NCBI RefSeq assembly: GCF_028356935.1
Contig: NZ_CP102798.1
Coordinates: 1,240,001 to 1,304,000, forward strand
Length of the DNA stretch: 64,000 bases
Reading direction: 5' to 3'
DNA from: Lysinibacillus sp. OF-1
Lineage (GTDB): Bacteria; Bacillota; Bacilli; Bacillales_A; Planococcaceae
A model generated the notes under the pieces. That model saw nothing but the letters and a program-made list of their open reading frames with translations. It had not been told where the DNA came from and did no database searches. The position numbers and the translations under genes are program-made. Of the stretch, positions 1-8,746 are shown piece after piece (within the stretch, counting starts at the first letter, position 1; each line of letters starts with the position of its first letter).

Positions 1-19
1 TTGAAGAAATAAAGAAGAA

Positions 20-50
20 GAGATTCCAATGCATTTTGGAATCTCTTTTT
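20..50. terminator. Rho-independent terminator, probably bidirectional
   Basis: A 10-bp stem (GAGATTCCAA pairing with TTGGAATCTC) is followed by a T-run on the plus strand and preceded by an A-rich tract. It lies directly behind the stop codon of the minus-strand pilin-like gene, so it can end that operon and also a plus-strand gene outside the window. Confidence 0.75.
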
Positions 51-1592
51 CTATTGTTCTACTAATTCATTTTCTTTTATTAAAGTAATAGGATCGCCAA
101 TTTCTGTATGTCCTGAAGAAGGTGGTTGGATTGTGCCTTCTGTAAATGTAACGGAAGTACCTCCATTAGCTAGTAAATTATCAGAAATAATAGCTCCTTT
201 AATGTGAGCGCCGCCTTCTAAAATGACAGAAGCATTTGGTGCAATAATATGTTGACCATTTGAGTTTGAACCACCATTAAAAGTAACCTTAGTTGCTCCT
301 GCATATATATTCCCTGTTAATCCTATCCCCCCTGTGAATGTTAAATTGGCTTGCTTAGAATAAAGAGAGGCAGCGCTTTGTGTTTCTCCTGCAATTGTGA
401 TAGCTGATGCTCCGTTATAATATAAATTTATTTGATTAGCATTACCGTTCCTGTTTAAAGATCCTTTTAGATTAAAAGTATTATTAATATATACATTTAA
501 CTTTCCTGTTCCTACAATTTTAATATGCCCCTGTAGTATATTAAAATCTTCGATATATAAATTTTTATCTGTATCTCCTACATTTATAGTCAACGTATTA
601 TTTTGATCCACTTTGAACTGTTTGAAATGTGTATCACCATTTAACTGTAAAGTATAGTTATTAGTCATCCAATTATCAGCTAAAAAATGTCCATTATTAA
701 TAATGAAGGTTTTGTTGTGTGGATCTTTGATGACTTCTTGATTTGGAGGAACAGGTAATTTTGATAATTGTTGCATTTTCTCTAATGGAAATAAAGGCAG
801 GATACTTGAACCAGGATATTTCCTACTTTGCGTAAGTTTGCTTGATAAATCCCCCATCCAAGATGGATATTGGAAATGATCACTTGAAGCACCTACAGTA
901 CCAGAAATAGATGAACCACCATCCAATGAAATTATACCGATGTCAGTAGCTACATCTCCCTTTATGGATGCCCCACCTGTTAGCTTAATATTGCCTTTAG
1001 TTTGTACTGCAAATTCAGGGGTAGCAGTATTTAAATTTTCCTCATCATCCCCACCATTATTATTAGTTGTTTCGGCATCAAGAACAAAGTCTACACTTTG
1101 CTGTAGTTCTCTTTTTTGTGAAGGCGATTCTCCATATGTACCGATAGAAGTTATCCAATATCGAAGATTCGTATCTAAATCCTGTTTTAGGGTAATCCTG
1201 GCAATAGGTTGCATTCCTAGTTGTTCTTCAAAATTATTTATAATGTTTTCGTTATTTAATAGTGGTTCTATTATGCTTTTAATATTCTCTTCATATAATT
1301 CTACAAATTTTTCATACTTTTTCTGTTGAATTGGTAAACGATCGTATTCTGCTTTTGCACTTTGATAAGCTTCATTCGCTTTTTCTAATAAAATTGCTTT
1401 TTCATAATTTACGCCTGCCTCAGCAATGTAATAAATGGATTGATCTTCTCGCTCATGTTTAGAGAGTTTTAAGGAATTTGAAGATACAGCAAGTAAACCT
1501 AGACCTAAAATCGTCACTAATATAATGGTTAAAAAAACTAATAAAAATGAAAAGCCTTCATCATTTAGTAGATTTTTTTTCATCTTTTGCAC
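51..1592 (-). CDS. PilX/GspK-like minor pseudopilin with large beta-helix-like domain
   Basis: Last gene of the three-gene pseudopilin operon. The N-terminus has a type III leader ending NDEG followed by FSFLLVFLTI and a hydrophobic helix (about residues 14-37), as in PilX_N proteins. Position 5 of the mature protein is Leu, not the usual Glu, a feature of the tip pseudopilin GspK. Residues about 40-170 are helical and charged. The C-terminal half is built of short Gly/Ser/Asn-rich beta repeats of the type ITGGASIKG and VTFNGGSNS, suggesting a right-handed beta-helix (DUF7305-like). I chose the GTG at 1592 because AGGAG lies 8 bases upstream; an ATG at 1583 is the alternative. It overlaps the preceding gene, so translation is probably coupled. 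Role at the pilus tip is inferred. Confidence 0.72.
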   Translation of the reverse strand: MQKMKKNLLNDEGFSFLLVFLTIILVTILGLGLLAVSSNSLKLSKHEREDQSIYYIAEAGVNYEKAILLEKANEAYQSAKAEYDRLPIQQKKYEKFVELYEENIKSIIEPLLNNENIINNFEEQLGMQPIARITLKQDLDTNLRYWITSIGTYGESPSQKRELQQSVDFVLDAETTNNNGGDDEENLNTATPEFAVQTKGNIKLTGGASIKGDVATDIGIISLDGGSSISGTVGASSDHFQYPSWMGDLSSKLTQSRKYPGSSILPLFPLEKMQQLSKLPVPPNQEVIKDPHNKTFIINNGHFLADNWMTNNYTLQLNGDTHFKQFKVDQNNTLTINVGDTDKNLYIEDFNILQGHIKIVGTGKLNVYINNTFNLKGSLNRNGNANQINLYYNGASAITIAGETQSAASLYSKQANLTFTGGIGLTGNIYAGATKVTFNGGSNSNGQHIIAPNASVILEGGAHIKGAIISDNLLANGGTSVTFTEGTIQPPSSGHTEIGDPITLIKENELVEQ

Positions 1593-2019
1593 CGTCACCA
1601 CTCCTAAAAGATAGTTGTGTAGAGATTGTGTGTTCGTTAATACTTTCAATATTTATGGAAATAGAGTCGCCAATACTTGTTAAGGAAAATGAGTGTATAT
1701 GAGTTGCAATAACCTCGTTGTTACGAGTAATCGTATTTTTTTCAGCATCAAAGATATATGTGTATTGAATAGAACCATCTCTGTTTTTAAATGTTGAATT
1801 ATTAGGATCATACGTAATGGTTTTTCTCATATCTTTCGTAATGAGCTTTAAAACATAAGACAACTCGGAAAGCTGTTCATTATTTTCAAGTTGTTTTTTA
1901 TTAGTTTCTTTGCTAGACGAAAGTATACTAAAAAGAATTGTTGAAACAATGCTTAAAATTAAGATAACAGCAAGTACTTCCACGAGTGTAAAACCTCTGT
2001 TATTTTTTATGAACCACAT
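1561..2019 (-). CDS. Type IV minor pilin / pseudopilin (prepilin-type N-terminus)
   Basis: The product (152 aa from the ATG at 2019, which has AGGAAG 7 bases upstream) starts MWFIKNNRG, then FTLVEVLAVILILSI. This is a classical prepilin cleavage site with Phe+1 and Glu+5 and a hydrophobic helix that packs in the filament core. The remaining residues (about 45-150) form a small globular domain with a GspJ/PilW flavour, which I cannot assign with certainty. It sits 4 bases behind the upstream pseudopilin gene and overlaps the next one, so the three are one transcription unit. Processing by the prepilin peptidase at 11068-11820 is expected. Confidence 0.75.
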   Translation of the reverse strand: MWFIKNNRGFTLVEVLAVILILSIVSTILFSILSSSKETNKKQLENNEQLSELSYVLKLITKDMRKTITYDPNNSTFKNRDGSIQYTYIFDAEKNTITRNNEVIATHIHSFSLTSIGDSISINIESINEHTISTQLSFRSGDGAKDEKKSTK

Positions 2020-2023
2020 GTAT

Positions 2024-2470
2024 TCACTTCCTACTATATATATTTTCCATCTTGCTTTTGAGTACATCGTTCTCATAAACTTCGATAACAATAGTATCTA
2101 GATATTCATATTGACAATGGCGCTTAATGGTTAGAATAAACCGTCTATCTTCCATCTGTTTTTCATAGCTCCAAATAGTTGAAAATTTACTATTTTTACT
2201 ACAACTAATATATTGAGGATTTTCTGTACTTGTATAGAGTAATTGTCTAGCTAGTTGTTCTTCTGTTCTGCCTTTGATTTCTCTAAATATATTTTCCATT
2301 TCATTTTGAGCAAGATAGGTAGAATCTACGATTGTGCTAGAAGTTTTGGAAGTTTTGTTAGATTGAATAAATAATCCGAAAAATGAAAGCAATATTATTG
2401 TAATTAGAATTAAAGAAGCAACGACTTCAATTAATGAAAAGCCACCTTCATTTTTAAAATTTTTTTGCAA
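2024..2470 (-). CDS. Type IV minor pilin / pseudopilin (prepilin-type N-terminus)
   Basis: First gene of the minus-strand pseudopilin operon (148 aa). It begins MQKNFKNEGG, then FSLIEVVASLILITI: a type III signal with Glu+5 and a following transmembrane helix (about residues 11-33). Two cysteines occur in the globular part. Start is TTG at 2470, supported by AAGGGG 8-9 bases upstream; no ATG with a ribosome binding site precedes it. The domain resembles GspI/PilV-class minor pilins by size and position ahead of a GspJ-like and a GspK-like gene, but that sub-assignment is inference. Confidence 0.75.
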   Translation of the reverse strand: MQKNFKNEGGFSLIEVVASLILITIILLSFFGLFIQSNKTSKTSSTIVDSTYLAQNEMENIFREIKGRTEEQLARQLLYTSTENPQYISCSKNSKFSTIWSYEKQMEDRRFILTIKRHCQYEYLDTIVIEVYENDVLKSKMENIYSRK

Positions 2471-2781
2471 TAATATCGCCCCTTATAAGTTTTTTGTGTC
2501 AAAAGAACCAAATGGTTATTTAGTGAATTATGTATTATGAAAAGAGTAGTTCAAAAAGCGTGATTCTAATCGACTAGTAATAAAGTATTCATAACGATAA
2601 TATAACATTATATAAGAGATAAACTAGTCTAAATCGTGAAATTTTTATATATTTTGAAGGGGTTATTTAAAATAAATTAGGTTTTTAGTAGTGTAATGTA
2701 GTAGTAAATATAGTATTCTAGTATCTGGATGAGCATAAAGTTGCAAACCAATAAATTACGATGTTTAAGGGGGATTGACAG
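2471..2781. promoter_or_regulatory. Divergent intergenic region between the two pilus operons
   Basis: 311 bases without a gene separate the minus-strand pseudopilin operon from the plus-strand pil operon, so both promoters should be here. It is very AT-rich. A 7-bp inverted repeat (GACTAGT at 2572-2578, ACTAGTC at 2623-2629) flanks a TATA-rich stretch near 2600, and could be an operator or spaced regulator site. I cannot assign -35/-10 boxes with confidence. Confidence 0.45.
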
Positions 2782-4113
2782 ATGAAAAAAATTATAACCA
2801 TTACTGTATTATTGATTGGAATATTTATACTAGCTGTAGTCTGTCTACCTAATTTTATAATAAATGGGAAAGTTTTTGCTAGTGATGAGACAAAAAGTTC
2901 AACAATTGGAGGTATAAAAGTCGGGGGTGTTAATAGTGCAAATTTATTACCAACTGTGGAAAAAGCAATTAAAGACTGGCAGCAAACAGAAATAAATGTT
3001 AAAAGTACTAATATCTCTAAGACCATTGACCCGAAACAATTAATTTTTGATACTACTACAGCCATATCACAGTTTGAACGGCTGACAAAAAAACCATGGT
3101 ATGCCTTTTGGAAAAATGAAAAAATTGTACATATCCCCATTCCTGTAACTGCCAGCGACACTGTTATTCAGGAACTAGATGAAATGGGCATTTTGGATAC
3201 TGATAAAACGCTTCAAAAAATAATAGTACAAGCAAGTTATTTGAAAGAACATGAGGTTGAAGCAGTAATCAATGCTGCTGCTTTGCAAATGCAAGAAAGG
3301 ATTGCCTTTCAAATTGCGGATGTACCGACAGATAGTCAAGGGGTTGCAAAACTAATCCCTTTATTAAATGACGTCACACTTGTACCGAACCAGTCATTCT
3401 CCTTGCTTTCACTTTTAGGGGAACAGGCTGGAGCTGCGAATGATACAGGTTTAGATTTTGTAGCTTCCATCCTCTATAGTGTAATTCTTCAGACAGAGTA
3501 TGAAGTTCTAGAAAGACATTCTCAACAAACAAAGCCCAACTATTTACAACTGGGGATTGAAGCGGATGTCAATGCTGCATTAGCGAAAGACTTACAATTT
3601 ATTAATCGTTCTCATCAGCTTGGCAAAATGCAAGCTACAATTGAGGGCAATCAATTAAAAATAGAAATATTTACAGCAGTAAAAGACAAAGATATAACGG
3701 TTCGTATCAGTAAAGATAAAATCGTTAAGCCACGAACTATTTACCGTTATTCAGAAGATTTAAAGGCTGGTCAAGAGCGTGTGGAACAAGAAGGGAAAGA
3801 AGGGGTGAGAGTTGAAGTTTATCGTTCCATTGTAGAGAACGGTGCAATGGAAGAACAGTTTATTAGCAGAGATTACTATGCGCCTCAAAATCGGATTGTG
3901 ACACGTTCATCGCAGGAGCCTATTACAGTCACTCCACCAACAAAAAACGCAGGGCAAAGTATAGCAGATCCTGATTTAGAGATAGATTTAGATGGCAACG
4001 GCTTACCTGATATAAAACCTTCAACACCTGAAGAATCTGAGCAAGAAGATGGACCAGAAATTGTCTATGGTTATTATGACAAGGGCGGTAATTTTGTACA
4101 AACAAGTCCATAA
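2782..4113 (+). CDS. VanW-like protein with C-terminal G5 domain, first gene of pil operon
   Basis: The 443-aa protein has an N-terminal signal anchor (residues about 4-22) and an extracellular remainder. Residues about 195-295 match the VanW family pattern (FSLLSLLGEQAG, then ILYSVIL and EVLERHS), but the usual GGGxCQ segment is missing, so it is a divergent member. Residues about 312-372 fit a G5 domain (LKAGQERVEQEGKEGVRVEV), a fold found on surface proteins that meet the cell wall. The tail is acidic and Pro/Gly-rich. ATG at 2782 has GGGGG about 10 bases upstream. Its stop is 17 bases before pilB. A role in anchoring or passing the pilus through the wall is inference from position. Confidence 0.7.
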   Translation: MKKIITITVLLIGIFILAVVCLPNFIINGKVFASDETKSSTIGGIKVGGVNSANLLPTVEKAIKDWQQTEINVKSTNISKTIDPKQLIFDTTTAISQFERLTKKPWYAFWKNEKIVHIPIPVTASDTVIQELDEMGILDTDKTLQKIIVQASYLKEHEVEAVINAAALQMQERIAFQIADVPTDSQGVAKLIPLLNDVTLVPNQSFSLLSLLGEQAGAANDTGLDFVASILYSVILQTEYEVLERHSQQTKPNYLQLGIEADVNAALAKDLQFINRSHQLGKMQATIEGNQLKIEIFTAVKDKDITVRISKDKIVKPRTIYRYSEDLKAGQERVEQEGKEGVRVEVYRSIVENGAMEEQFISRDYYAPQNRIVTRSSQEPITVTPPTKNAGQSIADPDLEIDLDGNGLPDIKPSTPEESEQEDGPEIVYGYYDKGGNFVQTSP

Positions 4114-4130
4114 TGATTGGAGGTATTTTT

Positions 4131-5801
4131 ATGGCGATGAAGCCAGGTCGTAAACGTTTAGGGGATTTACTTGTTGAATCAGGCGTTATTACAGCAGAAC
4201 AGCTAGAGTATGCACTGACTACTAAGTTGAAAAATGAGAAACTAGGTGATTTTCTCATTAAAGAAAACGTCTTAACGGAGCAACAACTCATTGAAGTTTT
4301 AGAATTTCAGCTTGGTATCCCTCATATTAGCTTAAATCAATTTTCAATCAGCCCTGAATTATTACAATTAATTCCTGCTGAGTTGGCAAAGCGGACAAAT
4401 ATTATGCCTATCCGCAAAGAGAAAAATAAATTGTTTATTGCGATGGAAGACCCGATGGATTATTTTGCTATCGAAGAAGTCCGTATGACGACAGGTTGTC
4501 AGATCGAAACAAGCATTGCTGCAAAAGATGATCTATATCGTACAATTACCAAATATTATGATTTGCAGGAGTCGATGGATGCTGCAATGTTAGATTTAGC
4601 GGCAACTAGTACTGAAACGCAAGACGAGATTGAGAATGAAGATTCACCCATTGTTCGTTTAGTAAATCAAATTATTGCCAATGGTGTAGCACAAAGAGCT
4701 AGTGATATTCATTTTGATCCACAAGAAACAGAGCTACGTGTGCGCTACAGAGTAGATGGAGTACTTCGTACAGAGAGGTCATTGCCCAAGCATATGCAAA
4801 ACGTAGTATTGGCTCGGATTAAAATAATGGGCAATTTAAATATTACAGAAAATCGTATTCCACAAGATGGGCGTATAAAAACGAATGTCAATTTTAGACC
4901 AGTTGATATACGATTAGCCACATTACCGACTGTCTTTGGAGAAAAAGTTGTTATGCGTATTTTAGATTTAACCAATTCGTCCAATGATATTGAGAAATTA
5001 GGCTTTAGTGCTACGAATGAAGTACTATTCAGGAAAATGATAAGCCGTCCCAACGGCATGATGCTTATTACTGGACCTACGGGTTCTGGTAAATCCTCTA
5101 CGTTATATGCAGCTCTTTCGCATTTAAATGAGGAAGGCGTCAACATTATTACGGTTGAGGATCCTGTGGAATACCAATTAGATGGCATCAATCAGATCCA
5201 AGTAAAGGAAGAGGTTGGCTTAACGTTTGCGGTAGGGTTACGTTCGATTTTACGACAGGACCCTGACATTGTGATGGTAGGGGAAATTCGTGATCTTGAA
5301 ACAGCGCAAATTGCTATACGTGCTTCACTTACAGGACATTTAGTGTTAAGTACGCTGCATACTAATAGTGCAGTAGAATCCATCTCACGTTTACATGATA
5401 TGGGCATTGAACCATTTCTACTATCTTCCTCACTTGTAGGCATTATGGCTCAACGACTTGTACGTAAAGTTTGTCGTGATTGTGCTGAACCATATGTATT
5501 CACCTCACGTGAATTAGAAATACTAGAGGAAAATGGGTTGGAAGGTGTTACCCAAGGTAAAAGGGGGCGTGGTTGTCCTGCATGTAATCATACAGGCTAT
5601 CGAGGACGTATGGCGATTCATGAAATCCTTCCAGTGGATCGAAAAGTGAAGGACATGATTTTAAATCGAGAAGGTGATTTGGTTCTTCGTGATTATATGA
5701 ATGACAAAGGCTATCACACCCTATTAGTAGATGGACTATTAAAGGTTGTAGCAGGTCAAACAACAACATCAGAAATTTTACGTGTTGCAAGTGTAGATTA
5801 G
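4131..5801 (+). CDS. pilB: Type IV pilus assembly ATPase PilB (GspE family)
   Basis: Cytoplasmic hexameric ATPase that powers pilin polymerisation. The 556-aa product has an N-terminal MshEN/GspE-N domain (about residues 5-150), a linker, and a GspE core with Walker A GPTGSGKSS (about 315-323), the Asp box, Walker B region ILRQDPDIVMVGEIRD and His box GHLVLSTLHTNS. A tetracysteine zinc motif (CRDC and CPAC, about 447-485) is typical of PilB/GspE and absent from PilT. I chose ATG 4131 rather than ATG 4113 because TTGGAGGT stands 6 bases before it; the earlier ATG overlaps the upstream stop. Second gene of the operon. Confidence 0.93.
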   Translation: MAMKPGRKRLGDLLVESGVITAEQLEYALTTKLKNEKLGDFLIKENVLTEQQLIEVLEFQLGIPHISLNQFSISPELLQLIPAELAKRTNIMPIRKEKNKLFIAMEDPMDYFAIEEVRMTTGCQIETSIAAKDDLYRTITKYYDLQESMDAAMLDLAATSTETQDEIENEDSPIVRLVNQIIANGVAQRASDIHFDPQETELRVRYRVDGVLRTERSLPKHMQNVVLARIKIMGNLNITENRIPQDGRIKTNVNFRPVDIRLATLPTVFGEKVVMRILDLTNSSNDIEKLGFSATNEVLFRKMISRPNGMMLITGPTGSGKSSTLYAALSHLNEEGVNIITVEDPVEYQLDGINQIQVKEEVGLTFAVGLRSILRQDPDIVMVGEIRDLETAQIAIRASLTGHLVLSTLHTNSAVESISRLHDMGIEPFLLSSSLVGIMAQRLVRKVCRDCAEPYVFTSRELEILEENGLEGVTQGKRGRGCPACNHTGYRGRMAIHEILPVDRKVKDMILNREGDLVLRDYMNDKGYHTLLVDGLLKVVAGQTTTSEILRVASVD

Positions 5802-5812
5802 GGGTGATAAAA

Positions 5813-6859
5813 ATGACATCTTATTCAATCGTTGAATTATTAACACGTGCGTTTGAAGAAAAAGCATCGGATCTTCATTTAACAAAAGGTATTCCGCCAG
5901 TATATCGTATTCATGGGCAGTTGGAACATTATGGTGCAGATCCATTAGATTCTGAAGAATTAAAGGGAATGGTAAATGCCATTCTCCCTGTACATAAACA
6001 ACAGGAGTTTGAGGGAAAGGGAGAAACTGACTTTAACTTTTCATTGCCTGGGAAATGTCGATTCCGTGTAAATGCCTATCATCAGCGAAATGAAGTGACA
6101 ATAGCGGCTCGTTTAATTGAAGCTAAAATTCCATCTATTGAAGCACTTAATATGCCACAAGTGTTATATAAGCTTGCGGAAAAACCACAAGGTTTAATTT
6201 TAGTAACTGGTCCAACAGGCTCAGGTAAATCAACTACATTAGCAGCAATGATTGATTATATCAACGAGACAAGATCAAAACATATTATTACGTTAGAGGA
6301 TCCAATTGAATACTTGCATACTCATAAAAAGTCTATCATCAATCAGCGTGAGGTTGGTGTCGATACAATGAGCTTTGCGAATGGTTTACGAGCATCATTG
6401 CGTCAAGACCCAGATATTATTTTAGTTGGGGAGATGCGAGATTATGAAACGATTTCAACGGCTATCACGGCTGCTGAAACAGGGCATTTAGTAATGGCAA
6501 CACTTCATACAAGTAGTGCACCAACTACAATCGACCGTATTATTGATGTATTTCCACCGCATCAGCAAAGTCAAATTCGAGTGCAGCTTGCGAATGTACT
6601 GCAAGGTATTGTTTCACAGCGTTTATTTATTCGTAAAGATGTAAAAGGGCGCATTGCTGCGACAGAAATTTTAGTACAAGCTCCTGCCATTTCGAATTTA
6701 ATTCGCAATGAAAAAATTCACCAAATTCCAAGCGTAATGCAGACAAGTAAAGCATTGGGCATGCACACATTAGAATCTTCGATGCAGCACCTGATTACCA
6801 CAGGTAAGATCTCGCTAGAAGATGCACGGCCATACATGAACGCTGGTGATTATAGTTGA
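5813..6859 (+). CDS. pilT: Type IV pilus retraction ATPase PilT
   Basis: The 348-aa ATPase is expected to depolymerise pili and drive twitching-type retraction. Walker A GPTGSGKSTT is at residues about 133-142, followed by the Asp box, Walker B region LRQDPDIILVGEMRDYET and His box GHLVMATLHTSS. The C-terminal AISNLIRNEKIHQ corresponds to the PilT AIRNLIRE motif. It has no tetracysteine zinc site and lacks the PilB N-terminal extension. Start ATG 5813 is preceded by AGGGGTG; the in-frame GTG 5804 overlaps that site. It lies 11 bases after pilB and overlaps pilC by 4 bases. PilT is unusual for a Bacillus-group genome, where comG systems lack it. Confidence 0.93.
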   Translation: MTSYSIVELLTRAFEEKASDLHLTKGIPPVYRIHGQLEHYGADPLDSEELKGMVNAILPVHKQQEFEGKGETDFNFSLPGKCRFRVNAYHQRNEVTIAARLIEAKIPSIEALNMPQVLYKLAEKPQGLILVTGPTGSGKSTTLAAMIDYINETRSKHIITLEDPIEYLHTHKKSIINQREVGVDTMSFANGLRASLRQDPDIILVGEMRDYETISTAITAAETGHLVMATLHTSSAPTTIDRIIDVFPPHQQSQIRVQLANVLQGIVSQRLFIRKDVKGRIAATEILVQAPAISNLIRNEKIHQIPSVMQTSKALGMHTLESSMQHLITTGKISLEDARPYMNAGDYS

Positions 6860-8061
6860 CTGTATTTCGTTATAGTGGTCGCACCAAAACAGGAGCACCT
6901 AAAAAGGGCATTATTGAAGCCCCAAATAAAAAAATTGCTATGGAGAAGCTTCGTGCACAAGGAATAAATGCGCGGGAGCTTCAAGAATCAAATAGCATTT
7001 TACATAAGGACATTGCCATTGGTACAAAAGTGAAGCACCAAGAGTTTGTTATTTATTGTCGGCAGTATGCGACATTAATTCGTGCTGGTGTCCCTGTCGT
7101 TGAAGCGACGCGTATTTTGGGTGAGCAAACACGGAATAAACCACTAAAGCGAGCATTGATGCAAGTTGAAGAGGATATTCGGAGTGGGATGGCATTTTCA
7201 GATGCAGCAGGTAAACATCCCAAAGTGTTTCCCTTGCTTTTTGTCAATATGATGCGTGCTGGAGAGGCTACTGGTAACGTTGACGACACATTAGATCGTC
7301 TGGCAAGCACACTAGAAAAGCAATATAACATCAAGAAAAAAATTCAATCGGCAATGACCTATCCAGCAATATTATCCCTTTTAACGCTGGTGGTTGGCAT
7401 GTTTTTAATGGTTTTTATTGTGCCTACCTTTATGGATGCATTTAAAGATATGGACTTAGAAATGCCGCTAATTACAGTTATTGTTGTTGGTATAAGTGAT
7501 TGGTTGATTCAGTTTTGGTATCTCGTGATTTTAGGGCTATTAGTGTTAGTAGTGGGATCACGTTATTTTTATAAAAATAATAAAGAGTTTCATTATACAG
7601 TTAATGTTTTGTTACTCCGCATGCCTATCTTTGGCCAACTTTTACAAAAAGATATTATAGCGAGAATGACGAGAACTCTATCTACTCTTTTTAGTAGCTC
7701 GGTGCCGATTTTACAAGCCCTAACGATTGTTGAAAAAGTCGGAGGTAATCCAGTTATGGGAAAAGTAGTGCTGGAGGCCCGCGATAATTTAGAAAAGGGT
7801 GGCACATTATCAGAGCCACTTGAAAAAAGCTGGCTATTTCCACCTCTTGTTACACAAATGACAGCAATTGGTGAGAAAACAGGCTCCTTGGATTACATGC
7901 TTGAAAAAATTGCTGATTTTTACGAGGAAGAAGTAAACCGTGCCGTCGATACAATGAAGTCACTTATCGAACCTTTAATGATTATAGTACTTGCTCTTGT
8001 TGTAGGAGTAATTGTTGCGGCTATATTCTTACCAATGTTCCAACTATATGAAAATATGTAA
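6856..8061 (+). CDS. pilC: Type IV pilus inner-membrane platform protein PilC (GspF family)
   Basis: Polytopic platform protein that couples PilB/PilT to pilin assembly. At 401 aa it has the usual PilC length, with two T2SSF domains (about residues 65-190 and 270-390) and hydrophobic segments near 168-195, 210-230 and 370-395. The sequences FVIYCRQYATLIRAGVPVVE and PLVTQMTAIGEKTGSLD are typical GspF repeats. Translation starts at TTG 6856, which overlaps the pilT stop codon, with only a weak GGTGAT upstream, so reinitiation after pilT is likely. Confidence 0.93.
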   Translation: MTVFRYSGRTKTGAPKKGIIEAPNKKIAMEKLRAQGINARELQESNSILHKDIAIGTKVKHQEFVIYCRQYATLIRAGVPVVEATRILGEQTRNKPLKRALMQVEEDIRSGMAFSDAAGKHPKVFPLLFVNMMRAGEATGNVDDTLDRLASTLEKQYNIKKKIQSAMTYPAILSLLTLVVGMFLMVFIVPTFMDAFKDMDLEMPLITVIVVGISDWLIQFWYLVILGLLVLVVGSRYFYKNNKEFHYTVNVLLLRMPIFGQLLQKDIIARMTRTLSTLFSSSVPILQALTIVEKVGGNPVMGKVVLEARDNLEKGGTLSEPLEKSWLFPPLVTQMTAIGEKTGSLDYMLEKIADFYEEEVNRAVDTMKSLIEPLMIIVLALVVGVIVAAIFLPMFQLYENM

Positions 8062-8148
8062 TTTTTAATTATATAAAACTTATTTAGAAATTGAATTAGA
8101 AGACCGTGTTTTCACACTTCATATAAAACTACTAAGGAGGAATTCTCT

Positions 8149-8634
8149 ATGTTTAAAAAATGGAAAAATAAAAAACTATTGAAAAATGAGAAGGGTTTAA
8201 CATTAGTTGAACTTTTAGCTGTAATTGTTATTTTAGCAATTATCGCAGCAATCGCTGTGCCTGCAATTGGTAATATTATTAATAAGTCAAAGGACCGTGC
8301 TATTTTAGCAGAAGCATCAAATATTCTATCTGGTGCTAAGATTGCTTATATTGATGGCGCTTGTAAAGGAGACAGCTCAGATAATGAGTGTGTGAAAGAT
8401 GAATTAGAAGCGTTTGTAGATGGTATTGAGCTAGGAAGCAATGATAAAGTAACGTATAACGAAAGTGAAAAAAAATGGTCAATTTCATATGGTAGATTTG
8501 AAGAGATTAAAACAGAGAGTCTCAAAGTTAGCTCAACTGCAGGTGCAATAACAATATTTGAAGAAGAACTTAATAAACTATTAAAAAGTGCAGGAGTAGA
8601 TAAGAAAAAAACAGAAAATACTAAAACTCAATAA
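8149..8634 (+). CDS. pilA: Major type IV pilin (PilA-like prepilin)
   Basis: 161-aa prepilin with a 16-residue basic leader ending NEKG, then LTLVELLAVIVILAIIAA with Glu at +5 of the mature protein and a long hydrophobic helix. Two cysteines (C72 and C81) bracket a short acidic segment and probably form a disulfide loop. The C-terminus is Lys/Thr-rich. It has the strongest ribosome binding site in the cluster (AAGGAGG, 8 bases before ATG 8149), 87 bases of untranslated DNA upstream and a large hairpin immediately downstream, as expected for an abundant structural subunit. Cleavage and N-methylation would be by the peptidase encoded at 11068-11820. Being the major subunit is inferred from these features. 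Confidence 0.85.
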   Translation: MFKKWKNKKLLKNEKGLTLVELLAVIVILAIIAAIAVPAIGNIINKSKDRAILAEASNILSGAKIAYIDGACKGDSSDNECVKDELEAFVDGIELGSNDKVTYNESEKKWSISYGRFEEIKTESLKVSSTAGAITIFEEELNKLLKSAGVDKKKTENTKTQ

Positions 8635-8647
8635 TCAGTCCTCCCAA

Positions 8648-8687
8648 CCCATTCAGAAACGATAATTTTCTTGCGTTTCTGGCTGGG
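8648..8687 (+). promoter_or_regulatory. Hairpin downstream of pilin gene (attenuator or RNA stabiliser)
   Basis: An imperfect stem: CCCA...CAGAAACG (8648-8661) pairs with CGTTTCTG...TGGG (8674-8687) around a 12-base loop. No T-run follows, so it is unlikely to be a full terminator. It lies 14 bases behind the pilin stop and 60 bases before pilM. Confidence 0.6.
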
Positions 8688-8746
8688 GAATGGATGACTA
8701 ATTGATAAAATCATTTATACTGAATAGGAAAAGGAGGTCTTTTCAC

